Shown here: positions 1 to 11,232 of the stretch, in pieces | How positions within the stretch are numbered: position 1 is the stretch's first letter | Layout: each line of letters starts with the position of its first letter | NCBI RefSeq assembly: GCF_030253575.1 | Contig: NC_080559.1 | Coordinates: 30,468,501-30,532,500, forward strand | Reading direction: 5' to 3' | DNA: 64,000 bases | DNA from: Rhododendron vialii | Lineage: Eukaryota; Streptophyta; Magnoliopsida; Ericales; Ericaceae | Made by a program: the position numbers and the translations under genes | The notes under the pieces: generated by a model | Seen by the model: only the letters and a program-made list of their open reading frames with translations | Database searches by the model: none | What the model was told of the DNA's origin: nothing

Positions 1-1024
1 ATGTCACATCAGATTTTTATTATCCATTTAGAGGTTGCTAAAGTTAACAATGTCAAATCCCACATTAGTTATTTTTTGCTTATAATCAAAACCAATGGAT
101 CCTCCAAACTTTTTCCCTTTATTTCACCGTATATTTTTTGAAAAAACGGTTTTTGAAGGAAAAATAAACAGTTTATGTTAGAAACAATTCAAAAAAAAAA
201 GTTTTTCAAAAAACACACACTTTGTTCGCTTAAAAACTATAAATACAATTTTGAGAAATTTTGAAAGAATTGTATTTACACAAATAATTTTGAAATTTTA
301 AAAACTATAAATACATTTTTTTAAAAACAGATTTTGTGTAAAAAATAATTTTCTATAAAAGAGTTTTGAAATTTCAAAAACAGTTTTTTGAAAAACACAC
401 TTTATTTACTTACAGTTTTTAAAATTTTTGAAAAATTTGTTTTTTGTAAAAAAAAAATCTGAAAGTTACAATTTTTTAAAATTATTTTTTGAAAACATTG
501 TTGAGAGAGAGAGAGAGAATGTTTTTTTGTAATATTGATATACTTGATTGAGAGATAAAATTTGGTTATTGACAAAATATTGCTAGTTTTGATTATTGAA
601 GAGCCAAAATTTGATGAGTTGTTAAGAGGGTACTAGGTTTGGTTATTCCAATGTGAACACTTTTTTGATCCAACATTACTAACTTTAACAATTTTTTGTT
701 TTGCTTATTAAATTCCATTGTGGATGCTTTTAGCGGGGTGTTAGTATAATAGTCAACAAAAGATTCAGAGGCTGTCCATAATCCTGAACTCCAAATTCGC
801 CACTCGTGGGCTCGAACCTCTGCCTCCACCGTGGATGGAGGGTCTTCGAACTCGACTCCGTTGGCTCGTGATAAGAAGAACAAAACATTTGTTGATGGAG
901 ATGCAATTTGTTCTCATAGACGTCCATTGAAGGAGCCAAATCTGAGCTTGAGCTGTTCATAATCAGCCCAACTAGGTTGCCAATCTAACTCAAAAATTGG
1001 AGGTGCGTAACCTGAAAAAAAGAA
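1..1024. other. AT-rich intergenic stretch, no gene recognised
   Basis: A/T homopolymer-rich sequence with imperfect repeats of a TTTTGAAAAAC-like motif (about 120-500) and a short GA run near 505-518. Around 760-960 there is a more balanced stretch open on the minus strand, but it matches no family I recognise and has no convincing splice structure. It may be a decayed repeat or exon relic. Confidence 0.5.
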
Positions 1025-1144
1025 GCTACAACACCACCCTTTTATTAATCAACAAAAAAGAATTTGATTAAAAAACTTGATAACGGATACATCGAGAATA
1101 GACAAAGCAACCAAACACCCCAAGGCTAGAAAACCAGCAGAACT

Positions 1145-1145
<1 letters not shown>

Positions 1146-1184
<39 letters not shown>
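1146..1184. repeat. 39-base poly-G homopolymer
   Basis: An uninterrupted run of 39 G lies inside the LINE fragment. Runs this long are rare in plant DNA and difficult to sequence, so the exact length is unreliable. On the minus strand it would encode polyproline, which is not evidence of a gene. Confidence 0.9.
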
Positions 1185-1186
<2 letters not shown>

Positions 1187-1198
1187 CAAGAACGAAGA

Positions 1199-1276
1199 CC
1201 CCTGAGAGAACATAGCTAGATGGTTACTCTCCAACACCCCTGAGAGAACACATAGCTAGATGGTTACTCTCCAACA
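1199..1276. repeat. Two-copy tandem repeat of about 38-40 bp
   Basis: A unit beginning cccctgagagaaca and ending ctctccaaca occurs at 1199-1236 and again at 1237-1276, the second with two extra bases. It sits just downstream of the poly-G run, suggesting slippage or misalignment at this locus. Confidence 0.85.
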
Positions 1277-1410
1277 CCTGCAGACCTGCTAAACACTCTT
1301 GAAATCGTCGACCCGTCGAATAGGCAAAAAATGTTGAATTTGCTTTTGATCCACGGAGCCGCTCGATCTCTAGTCTTCACCAATTCACCCAGTGCTACAA
1401 CACCACCCTT

Positions 1411-2070
1411 GCAATCAAGATGAGGGCATCCAAACGATCAGACTGAATCCAACCAAGTAGGAACGTATTAACGAACTCTAAAAACTACGTACATAAAAGT
1501 CACAACAAGTTAACCTGCTAAAGACATCATATGGGGGTGAGAGCATTGCTGCATAGTTATAGTTTTGAAGTAACTTCATTAATTTGAAAATTTTTGTTCT
1601 ACCGTTCTATAGAGGAAATATTCGTCCATAGACTAAATTAACTACTCTAGAGAAAACAAGAGAAAACACTCTCATAGATCAAACGACAAGTCAATTAAAC
1701 GACGAGAGAAAAACAAAACAAATACTAAAATATAGAAGAAAATGTGTAGAACTAGTACCACGGCCTTTCCCTTCTACCGCCATACAAGGGTGTGAAATCC
1801 TAGGGGATCTGAAGAGAGAAGAAAGATATTTATAATGGCCAGATAGAGAGAGACTTTATAGAGGTCATGACAGTTAAAGATTACAAAATTATTTCCTTGT
1901 GGATTATAAAGTACATAATAAACACGAGAAATATTTACGAGGAAATCGTGTGGTCTCTGAGTCTTTGTTCGATATATATCTCTGTCTCAGTATTTGCATG
2001 CATGGTGCCGCGGCCTGGAAAATGCATGTATAGTAGAAAATATATATAAGTCAGCAAATAACAATAATAT
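1411..2070. other. Intergenic, nothing recognised
   Basis: No exon with splice signals, no RNA gene and no clear inverted or direct terminal repeats were seen here. The 60-residue open frame at 1867-2049 has no recognisable motif. Confidence 0.4.
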
Positions 2071-2076
2071 AGTAAA

Positions 2077-2320
2077 AAAATTTTTTTTGGTAACGGAGGA
2101 ATAGTCCTACAGTCAAACCATTAAATGGACCCGACTGCACAACCCATAAAAAAAAATTTTGGTAACGGAGGAACAGTCCAATAGTCAGATCACTAAATGG
2201 ATCCGACTGCACAACTCAAACCTCCAGGGTAGTTAGCGCGGCCACATCAATCATGGCCCCCCCACTTACTTCAGAATACTCACCCGGTGAAAAATCGAAC
2301 CCGGGCAACCTGGGTGTGTC
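2077..2320 (-). mobile_element. tRNA-derived SINE-like element, reverse orientation, with duplicated tail
   Basis: Read on the minus strand, 2295-2310 contains a B-box-like gggttcga, and the element runs toward T-rich stretches on the plus strand. The tail section, starting ggtaacggaggaa and ending gactgcacaac, is present twice (about 2090-2142 and 2160-2215). A family name cannot be given from sequence alone. Confidence 0.5.
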
Positions 2321-2642
2321 CAAATATAATAATTTGTTTTGTCTTATGTTACCTGTTTGGGATATCTGATATGAACATTTTACTTGCCACAATTTTGCAT
2401 CATTCTAGTTCCCTCCTTTTGGAGCTAGAATAGAATGGTGGTTGTAAACGTTTTGAAACGACAGGTATCCTCCAACTGAACTAAATTATCACTATTTTGC
2501 ATTAAGGTTACCAGCTTAATTAATTGGAGTACAAATTTAAAAAAAAAACATTTAGATGCTAGTTGTTTAAGTAATGGAACTCTTATTTTATGAAGGTGCA
2601 ATTTGATTTCCAATCATTAACGTGATATGAATTAATCTCCCT

Positions 2643-2790
2643 TTTTTTTTATCGGCAGTAAATTTATTGAAAAAAACTTGATAAATAGTACATCAAGATG
2701 GGAGAGGGGGAGGAAAATCCAACCAAAAGTTGGATGAAAAAAAAAAAAACCTATGAAACAAAGCCCCCAAAAAACACATGGAACAGAAAA
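2643..2790 (-). mobile_element. LINE 3'-end fragment
   Basis: Begins with a T10 tract and an 'atcggcagtaaatttattg' motif, followed by 'aaaacttgataaatagtacatc'. The start resembles the fragments at 1042 and 57468. This is a typical reversed A-tailed, 5'-truncated retroposon. No target-site duplication was identified, so the downstream limit is approximate. Confidence 0.5.
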
Positions 2791-2799
2791 TGCAAAGAA

Positions 2800-3786
2800 C
2801 ATATCCTTAATGATCCCTTGTTACTTTACAAATTAAGGAAAATCAAGAAAGAAATTATTGTAGCCTTAGATCATTCTCTTTGTGATCATCACTCATATGA
2901 CTGTTAATTTCAAATAAGTTTTTTTTATTTTATTTGACAGAAATGAAAAGAAATCATTATTCCTTGGTAGTCTAACGCTACAGCAAAAAAACCAATGAGA
3001 CCTAGAGATATTCTTCAATCCCTTTTCAGAATGATTTTTAGCGATGTTGAGCATATAAAAACATCTAAAATTAAACTTCATCAATCTGAGACGGAGATAC
3101 AAAATGAATATTGATTTTTGCCAAAACCCCAAATAAATAGCAGAAAATAAAATCGGTGCCTGACGATCGTTGTTTATCTTTTCAAAGTTCTTCTCTCTTC
3201 ATTGTATAAGCGCAGCACAATTAACATCAAAAGAAATAATTCAAAAGGCCAAAATGAAGCACATAAAACTGGATTAAGAGTAGCGCACGTAATAATTAAG
3301 CTAGTCTTTTTTCGTCTTTGATAACTCGATATCCGGTCCAATAAATCGACTAATCCATAGACCTAGCTAGCTAGTGGAAGCGAGTTAATTTCGCAACAAG
3401 TTGCTACTGTACGATTTAAGAACAATACAAACTAAACAAGAATCACAAGAAACTAATTGAAATTAACAGTAGAATATAACAGAAGCATATATATACACGT
3501 AAGGATAGTGAAAAAGTGGAAGAACTTATCTGATTTTGGATGGAGAGAGAGAACTAGAGAGAGGACAACAAAGCCATATCCGTAGTAGATCTCATGCAAT
3601 TTCCTCCTCCGTTTTTAACATTGCTTACTCAAATGAGCATCTCAGAAACAGATCTTGATTTGGACTGCATGTCCCGTTCAAGCCGAATTAAAGATTGGAG
3701 AAGTTCCGGTCCCGGTCCATTCCGACAGGAACTAGGTTGATGTTACGATCAACATCATATCAGAAATTATAAATAGAAAATTAAAG

Positions 3787-3832
<46 letters not shown>

Positions 3833-3965
3833 CATGTTGAAAACAGTGGTTTGAAAATCAGTCACACACGTGGGGGTTTCCGTCAGAATATGCATGCAAT
3901 TAAAGAAATCCACTGCCGTTGGAATACTCATTTGAGCAAGAAACATTACAAGGAGAGGGGTTCCA

Positions 3966-4016
<51 letters not shown>

Positions 4017-4560
4017 TGGCTTCCAGGAGTAATGGCCCCGTTGGCTTCCAGGAGTAATGGCCCCGAGAATGAAGGAGAGTGTCCTGTTATAAATAGGACG
4101 ATGTTGATACCATGATGAGACGGAATTACCGCCGAGCAAAAAATAAAAAATTACCATAACACCCCCCTTGGTGCCTTTAGAAAGACTGGTCGCCAATGGT
4201 GGCAAAGCAAGTGCACGTGGTAGTACCTACGGTCGCGGACCGATTTTCCATCATTTCTCTCAAAATCAATTGGTATTAGAAAGGGTTTCAATTAAGTTTT
4301 TTATGATATTTGACATCGCACCCGTAAATTTGCTTTTAGAGAGATCGCAGAAAATGTAATTGCAATCAAATCCATGGAGACACTCTGGACCCAACACATA
4401 CAACATACAAACATATATCATTGAGTTTCTGCCCTACTTTACGTTACAACTTGGGGGAAAAAAACAAAACTTACGGCCAAGTTTATCCTTAGAAATCAAA
4501 GTGAGTCATATCTTTACTCACATAATGATTCGGTAAGATCTCTGCTCGTGCATTTGCAAA
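2800..4560. other. Intergenic with microsatellites
   Basis: No gene recognised. Contains a long (TA)n tract at about 3790-3829, a (CT)n tract at about 3969-4012 and a perfect 25-bp tandem duplication at 4015-4064 (unit gttggcttccaggagtaat plus six bases). Open frames here derive from the CT repeat or are short and motif-free. Confidence 0.5.
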
Positions 4561-4565
4561 TTTTA

Positions 4566-4833
4566 CTCCCTCCGTCCCCTTTTTAAAATTCAGTGTTTCA
4601 TTTTGGACTGTCCATTTTGTAAAGTTAGTATGAAAAATTGGTATATTTTCCATTTTACCTCTAAAAGTAGATTTCATTTTGAAAAGTTTTAGTGAGTAAA
4701 AGTGTAATGATGATGTCTCTATAGTGGGTAAATAGGGAAAGTGGAGATAAAAGTTAATATGAATGTGTAATGATGATATTTTCTTAATAAGTTGAACTTA
4801 CGAAGCGTAACACTCAAAAATTGACCGAGGGAG
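4566..4833. mobile_element. Stowaway-like (Tc1/mariner) MITE, copy 1
   Basis: About 268 bp, starts CTCCCTCCGTCC and ends with the near-inverse CGAGGGAG, flanked by TA on both sides (4564-4565 and 4834-4835). These termini and the TA target are hallmarks of Stowaway MITEs. The body is non-coding. A second copy lies at 40486-40762 and shares internal stretches such as ctctaaaagtaga and gtgtaatgatgat. Confidence 0.8.
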
Positions 4834-5209
4834 TAATAATTTTATTTGAGATGTCACTTTAACCCTCGCACGTACTTCCGCTCCTGCTCTTGCATTATAC
4901 GAGTTATGTAGGTTATATCATCAATATTCTTGAATCCAAAAATTCGATAAAGAGGGGCACTTTAGTAGTCATGATCCCGAAAATATTTTTCCCAATCAAG
5001 TCTAATGTTATTTTCGGTCTTGTTTCATATGCTTTGAAGATGGTTTTGTTACTCAAAACGAAAAAGCCTAAAATTTTGAAAGAACTAAAAATATCAAACA
5101 AGCATATCCCATCCCAAAATATTAATTTAGGAATAAAAAGACATGACTTTTGTTGGAGATATGCCTTGAATTTGGAATGGTCGAAGAAAGGTATTTGACT
5201 TCCTAAAAG

Positions 5210-5660
5210 ATTTGTTTCTGTGTTGATTTAGACTTTGGGTGCAAGGAATTTTGTTTAGGCAAATATTTGTTTTTGGAAGGACTCTGTGACTATAAATATA
5301 GTCTTATTCCCTTCATTAGGTTTTAGACTTTTTGAATGAATCCCTTTGGATTGTTTTATGCTCTATTGGATTCCACCTAGGATTTTAGTATCCCTATCGG
5401 ATTCCGTCAAAGATTTGTCCTTAGATATCTGTAATTGGATACTTCAACAAGAGTTACAGGTATAGCCAACTTTGTGTGTTATCTCCCTGTTTATAGTAGA
5501 TCCTCTTGCTCTTCTCCCGTGGACGTACCCAATTTGGGGATCTTCTCCCGTGGACGTACCCAATTTGGGGAACCACGTAAATCTTGTGTTATTGATTTTT
5601 GCTTGTTATTTTGTTAATATTCTCAATTTCGTTTTCGGCACAACAACTTTCAGGAACACA
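5210..5660 (+). mobile_element. Relic resembling the 3' part of a Copia-type LTR
   Basis: The stretch around 5500-5600 (tctcccgtggacgta, then aaccacgtaaatcttgtgtt) resembles the R/U5 part of some plant Ty1/Copia LTRs, preceded by a TATA-like tataaatata near 5291. No second LTR and no gag or pol were found, so this is a solo or truncated fossil with approximate limits. A 31-bp tandem duplication lies within it (units starting near 5510 and 5541). Confidence 0.4.
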
Positions 5661-7000
5661 AACACAGGTATTAGATTCGAAAAAACTTTTGAGAAAACAA
5701 AAACCTGTCCTGCAAAGTATTTTTCAAAAAGAGAGGAGAGATGAGGTTATTTCTGAGAATGAAAATCGTGAAGCAATTAATAATTAAAGGAGCTATTTTA
5801 TTGCTTTTGAGACTTATTGAGAGTTGATGGTTTGATAATTTGTAACTATCAAAAACACTCATCTAAATTTTTTAAGAGAGAGATAAAAGATTATACATGT
5901 ACATATATAGGAGTTTAATTAAGTTCCAATACTAGAAAACCTATGGGGCTACGTGACCTAGCTCTGGTTCTTCGTTGGATCCGCTTCATATCATGAACAA
6001 AAACTTCTCTATATACCCGTGGAAATCAAATGTACGACAACAGTTAAGTATCATAGATTCTTTGTTAGTGTTTGTTTCATCATCGATCGTTTCTTCATTT
6101 TGTATCATATAGCCTATGTCGATGGTTTTGGTTGTTTCTTTACTTGTGCATAGTCTCAGGTCTCATATGAATCTTGAGTTTGTAGAGAAGCTTGTGAAGG
6201 GAAAAAAGGCGAGCGATTCTACAACCAAATCCATCCACAAATCCAAGCACACAAACACATCCTAAAGGGGAAAAAATGAATACCTTTTTTTTTTTTTTTC
6301 CTTGATCGGGAAAAAGAAGAAGAAATTAAAGAGTACCTTGCCTAGGGCTCTGTGGTCAAGAGCACGCGTAAACTCCCCCGTACACCTTGAGTTAGTAAAA
6401 AAAAGACATAGAAAATTAGTACGAGACTTCGCTATCTCTATGAATAATAGTAAATTGCAGAAGAGGGTATTATGGGAAGGATAGAATAGAAAGAGGTGAA
6501 AGTTGACCTGGAAGCCTGTAAGCTAGGGCAGCAGCACGCACAGGATGTAGTTGGAAAACTTGACAGTCAAGTTCACAGAGAAACAGAAGCTATGGAATTG
6601 TAGTTGTTCATGGAATGGCAGCTCAAACCCAACAACCAAAAACTAACAGGCAATATGTAGTTATTATAATGGTGAAATTAACGAAATCCAATTTTGATTA
6701 ATTATATTGGTGCCCTCTCCATCAATAAAAGTAGCTTTGTTTATGAGGATTTTTTTAATCTAAAATTAAAGTGACCCAACTTCATAAACTCGAGTATTCA
6801 TTTGACACTTTAATAAAAAGAAATATTATTAGAAAAAGAAATGCTAGATAAAAAAAAAAAAAAAAAAACCCTAAAAATCACTCAGAACAAGGATTTCTTA
6901 CCGTTAATAAAAGATAGAACAGAGATAAATGATCATACGACACAAAGTTTGAAGTAGGATGTAGAGTACATGATCTCTTACCCTTCCGAAAAGCAATAGG
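5660..7000. other. Intergenic, nothing recognised
   Basis: AT-rich; several A or T homopolymers. No exon-like ORF, RNA gene or terminal repeats were found. Confidence 0.4.
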
Positions 7001-7004
7001 AACA

Positions 7005-7160
7005 TCTAAGTCCGGTGGTGGAGAAGGGGAAATCTGGTGACTGGATACGGGATTAGGTTCGATCCCATAGGTGGGGGTCCATTCTCAAATGGGGATAAGC
7101 GATAAGCCGCTTTGCGGGACTTCCCTATCTGCAATTTGTCTATTAACGATCATAAACACT
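7005..7160 (+). mobile_element. tRNA-derived SINE-like element
   Basis: Contains an A-box-like tggtgactggat region and a B-box-like ggttcgatccc near 7046, followed by unrelated sequence. The layout (A box, spacing of a few tens of bases, B box) fits a plant SINE head. No target duplication was confirmed. Confidence 0.4.
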
Positions 7161-7499
7161 GTATTTCGAGCAGGAATCTTCTCCTGCTAGACTACTAAAA
7201 TGTGACTTGTTTCTTTTTGATGTTTTCTTGTAGATACTGACACATGTCTCATACACAATTGGAGGCCCATTTTCTTGTATATCTTGTTGCCCTTTTTTTT
7301 TTGTGGATCAGACCCTGTTTCTGTACTTTGCGCAGACCTCCTCGCTTACTGATGAGCACAAATTATTGACACATGGAAGTCCCATGTCACATCTTGTTAG
7401 TCCCAAAATGCCCATAATTGCCTATGGTTATTATATCTTTCATCACTTATATTGGATTATCGTTTGCGCAGGAAAAGATGATAATTAGAGGTATTTTCG

Positions 7500-8700
7500 G
7501 TAAATTAAAAGCGTCCAAAGTCAATCTGGAATTGCAAAAAAGTGACGGATCGTGTCCCATTCTGAATGGAAGTTGGCTAGAAGAAAGGAAATAAATTTCA
7601 CGTTGAATCAAAGTTCGGCCATATCTTTTAAAGGTGGATCCACCTTACCAGTTCCTTTTGATGCACTAATGGAAATTGGACTTCAGAAGAAGGGGAGACC
7701 AAGGCAAATTAGAAGGGAATTAGGAAATCTAATTAATTTCTTTAAATATGGGATTTAATTAGGGAAGAGATCTTTTTGCATAAGAATTCTTGGCATGTAT
7801 AAAAGGACTTCCCACACCCCCGAAGAGGACCTTTTCAACGCACCAACTCGGCACAACTCGGCACACTGCACGCAGCAGCAGCATCTTGGCGCAAAGAAGA
7901 AGAAGACGGAGAAAGAATTATTTGTTCTCTTTTTGTAAGCTTTGTTCAATGGAGTTTTATCTTTATTTGTTTATGTGTTTTGATTCCATGAGCGGCTAAA
8001 CTTTTCAACTAGGGTTGAGGATGAAGCCCTATTAATGACTATTGTTTATATGTTCATGAGATTTGATTTTACCCGATTATTTGGTTTGATTTTGATTAAA
8101 TTGTTCTTACTCCAAATCAACTATTAGGGATAAATTTTGGATATGAGTTCAATCATGTTTTTCTCATGATTTGGAATTGTCTTTAACATTGAACGCTGGA
8201 TTTTCATTGTTAACTATAAAACTGAATATTTATTGTGATTTGTTAAAAGCGGATACAATTAATGATTCGGTTTTATACTTGCGAGCGGAGAGAAACAAAC
8301 ATTAGACTTTTTGATGAATTTTCACGATGATATTTTCCATGGTAACAGAATTAGCTTTCAGATTATCGTGAAGAAATTTTGGGTAAAGTCAATGATCATG
8401 AATATATAATGATACGAGTTAATGGGTGTGGATTCCGAAACCTTAGTATTTTCTCCTTTGGTTAAAAAGAAGCTTTAATTTTCTCTTCTTTAATAATTTA
8501 GTTTATTGTTTTTACTTTTTACTTTTAGTTTAAAAAATCAATCACAACATTTGTCAACTAGGTTAGGGTTTAATCGGTTTAAGTTATTTATTTTTCCTAG
8601 AAGAATCATAAGTCCCTGTGGGTTCGACCTCGCTCTTGCATTACTATACTTCGGTACGATTCGTGCGCTTGCGAATACATTAAAATTTCACATCTCTTAC
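7500..8700 (+). mobile_element. LTR relic resembling Athila/Ty3-type LTRs
   Basis: The stretch ending near 8690 (gtccctgtgggttcgacctc, cttgcattactat, cgtgcgcttgcgaatac) matches a pattern I associate with the 3' end of long plant Ty3-class LTRs. Upstream is a possible core promoter (tataaaaggac near 7798) and a leader-like segment. No internal coding region or second LTR is present, so it is best read as a solo LTR fossil of roughly 1.2 kb. The 5' limit is uncertain. Confidence 0.4.
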
Positions 8701-8742
8701 AACTGAACACACAACACACTACGAAAAGACAGAGAAAATTAA

Positions 8743-8956
8743 GGGGGCGTTTCTGCTGACCAATAAATTATGGACAATTTTTTGTTGTCGAAAAATGTTA
8801 AAGTTGTTTACACTAACCTATAAGTTGTAGATGGTATATGGGTGGGTGAAAGGAAAAAATAGAGAGAAAAATGAAGAGGAAGAAGTTGTGAATTTTTGTA
8901 AATAACATGGCAAAATGCAATAATTTGTAGCCCAAATTTTTTAGTGAAAATGCCCC
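8743..8956. mobile_element. Short TIR element (hAT-like MITE)
   Basis: About 214 bp. Starts GGGGGCGTTTCTGCTGA and ends with an imperfect inverse, tttagtgaaaatgcccc. Non-coding. The family assignment rests only on the TIR style. Confidence 0.45.
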
Positions 8957-9189
8957 TATGATTTCTGTTCAAAGAAATCTGTTCTATTCACAAAATAATA
9001 CTTATAAGATTCGCATAAAGATCTCCCGGTAAGAAAAAGGTGAGAAGCAGCACGAAAAAGTAGTATTTGGTGGTCTTGGGGCCCACCTAGGCGTTCCGAC
9101 ACCCTTATTCACCACACATACTTGTAGGGTCCAGTATTAAGTGTATGGACCTCACAAAGATGTGTAGTAACTAAGGATATTGGGGCATC

Positions 9190-9950
9190 ACATGCAGTGG
9201 CGTAGCTAGGAATTTAGCTCGGTGGAGGCACCATTAATTAACACGGTCATGGTATTCTTTATCTTTCTTAATAAACAACCGTAATATAAAAAGAAATGAA
9301 CTTAGAACGTAAAATATTTGCTACAATATACAGATAGATAACGGGTTTTGATGAAAAGCAAATGCGAAAAAGTTTTTTTTTTTTTGAGAGCTTGACAAAG
9401 ATACTAGGGGATGTAAGTGTTATATGAGGAAAAATGTGAATACTTTTTGGATACAAACTGTCATGACCTTTTTACTTTTAATTGCTTCGTCTTATCTACA
9501 AAAACTTAAACTAGCAAACCGATAACACCGAACCAATCGAACCGCGTTGGCGAACACCGAACCGAGCAGCTTTGTTCATCAAGCAGTCGGTGTCAGTTTT
9601 TTATTTTTTCAAACCGACCGGTTCGGTTCAGTGGAAAAACAGGCAAAAAATTGACCAAACCAAACCGATTCCATCCCTAGCTACAAAATATAGATAGATA
9701 ACAGGTTTATATAATAAAAAAAAAAAGACAAAAAAGAAAACTTTTTTTGAGAACTTAACAAATATACCAGGAGATGTAAGTGTTACTATAAGAGAAAAAA
9801 TGTGAATATATACTTTTTGGATACAAATTGTCATGACCTTTATAATTTGGGAGCAAAACCGATACTTTTGGAAATTGCACTTGGGGTTCTTATCGCACAC
9901 TGTCTCCACCGACACTAACCATGTAGCGGTGCCCCAACACCACTGAATAT
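9190..9950. mobile_element. Decayed composite element with an internal direct repeat
   Basis: A stretch of about 165 bp (9326-9490) recurs in diverged form at about 9680-9850; shared blocks include agatagataac, gatgtaagtgtta, actttttggatacaaa and tgtcatgacctt. Between the two lies a segment rich in accgaacc/ggttcgg motifs ending near 'attccatccctag', the signature of a common plant MITE. The outer limits, near gcagtggcgtagctagg and caacaccactga, look like degenerate termini. Confidence 0.4.
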
Positions 9951-9959
9951 CCTGTCCAA

Positions 9960-11232
9960 ATGAAGACCACTGAAATCTTATCGGGGGTGTGATATGAGAA
10001 GTCTCTTTCTTCTTGTACCAATATACCGTATATATATGTCATAAACGTTCGGAGTTTATGTAACTACAAAGAGAGGACAACTTGGCCAACCACAATTAGC
10101 AGTGGCCTTTTTTTGTTTGTTTGGTGGGTAGTGCATGTGATAAGTCTACCAGCTCAGTGTTTGTACATAAATATTCACCTAATTGTGATTTACAGTGTCT
10201 GTAGTTTCGGGTAGGATCCAAAGTTTTAAATAACGGGTTACGGGATCGGTGCACGTGACGGTATCAGACATGGTGTAAGTAGGAATCGGCTCTAACGATC
10301 GTGAATTTTTAAAGTTTATTTTGACCAATTTTCCCCCTGTAGGCTGTAGTAGTATCTAAATTCAGTAAATCACCCTTTAACAATCGAGTATCTGCCCTGA
10401 ACCAATTTGTGAATCAAAAACAGACCAATAAGTATACAAAATCGGTCGGTACGCATGTGGTTTTTCCATCTTGCTGGTATATCAAAGTGCAACGGTATCA
10501 GAACACGCAAAAACTGTTACTACATAATAGCTGATATGATGCATAACAGACCATATTTTAAAGCATACCCCTTCAAACTTCCATTATGTGAAAACATTCC
10601 GAGCTCATAACAATAATTCAAACAGTTCAACCAGTAGGATCCCCAAAGAGACACATTTCTACACATGTCCATAGGCACGTGAACCCGTTACATTTCATTT
10701 TGGGAAATGGATTTCATAAGTTTTCGGTATGCAACATAATTTTCAAGGCACTTTGCAGAGTAAAATACAACGTGTTCACTGACAATCCAGTCTTTGGAGA
10801 ATTCCCTTCAGCTTGTCTTCTTCCCCCAAGGCAAGTGTGAAAGAAATCTTAAAAACGACTTTGCACCAAAAGAGATCACACAATACCAATGTTAACAGGG
10901 CATCAAAGTACGACACACACATTAGGAAGTGGGCCAAATGACACTCAGAACTGGAAACAGAAGTAAACTGAAACTGGAAGCAGTAAATTCTATTAAGATG
11001 ATTGAATTGCAAATATGAAGTTCCCAGTTTCACCAGATTTGAATCAAGATTACATTCGTCGTTATCCAAAATGAGGATGATTTACATTAGCAGGACACAA
11101 ACAAGTAGATTTCTTTGTCTTCTTTGTAATTCTTGTGCTTGGGAAAGTTTGAATAAACTAAGGAGAAGGGTTCACAAGGGGTATAAAGTTAGCTTGTCAT
11201 AGCCTAATCAAATAGCCAAGGATTGGAGGAGG
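9960..11232. other. Intergenic and 3'-flanking DNA of the ATXR6-like gene
   Basis: No protein-coding exon recognised. The part from about 10750 to 11232 lies directly downstream of the minus-strand ATXR6-like stop codon and probably includes its 3' UTR, but no poly(A) site could be fixed. Confidence 0.4.

Larger units (their letters stand above)
1025..1410 (-). mobile_element. 5'-truncated LINE-type retroposon with 17-bp target-site duplication
   Basis: The 17-mer gctacaacaccaccctt occurs at 1025-1041 and again at 1394-1410, bracketing about 350 bp. The bracketed DNA begins with a T-rich stretch followed by a sequence like 'aaacttgataacggatacatc', which resembles the T-rich starts at 2643 and, more loosely, 57468. 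This is the expected layout of a minus-strand LINE 3' tail: a long variable target duplication and a reversed A tail. It contains no coding sequence. The insert carries a 39-base G run and a short tandem duplication. Confidence 0.7.

Noticed and set aside
1049-1237. Polyproline-containing minus-strand frame
   Set aside because: The prolines come from the 39-base G homopolymer; the rest has no motif and lies in a LINE fragment.
3900-4205. Minus-strand frame with an Arg-Glu repeat
   Set aside because: The repeat is the translation of a (CT)n microsatellite; no conserved sequence on either side.
7552-7758. 68-codon plus-strand frame
   Set aside because: It lies in the LTR-like relic, has no motif and no splice context.
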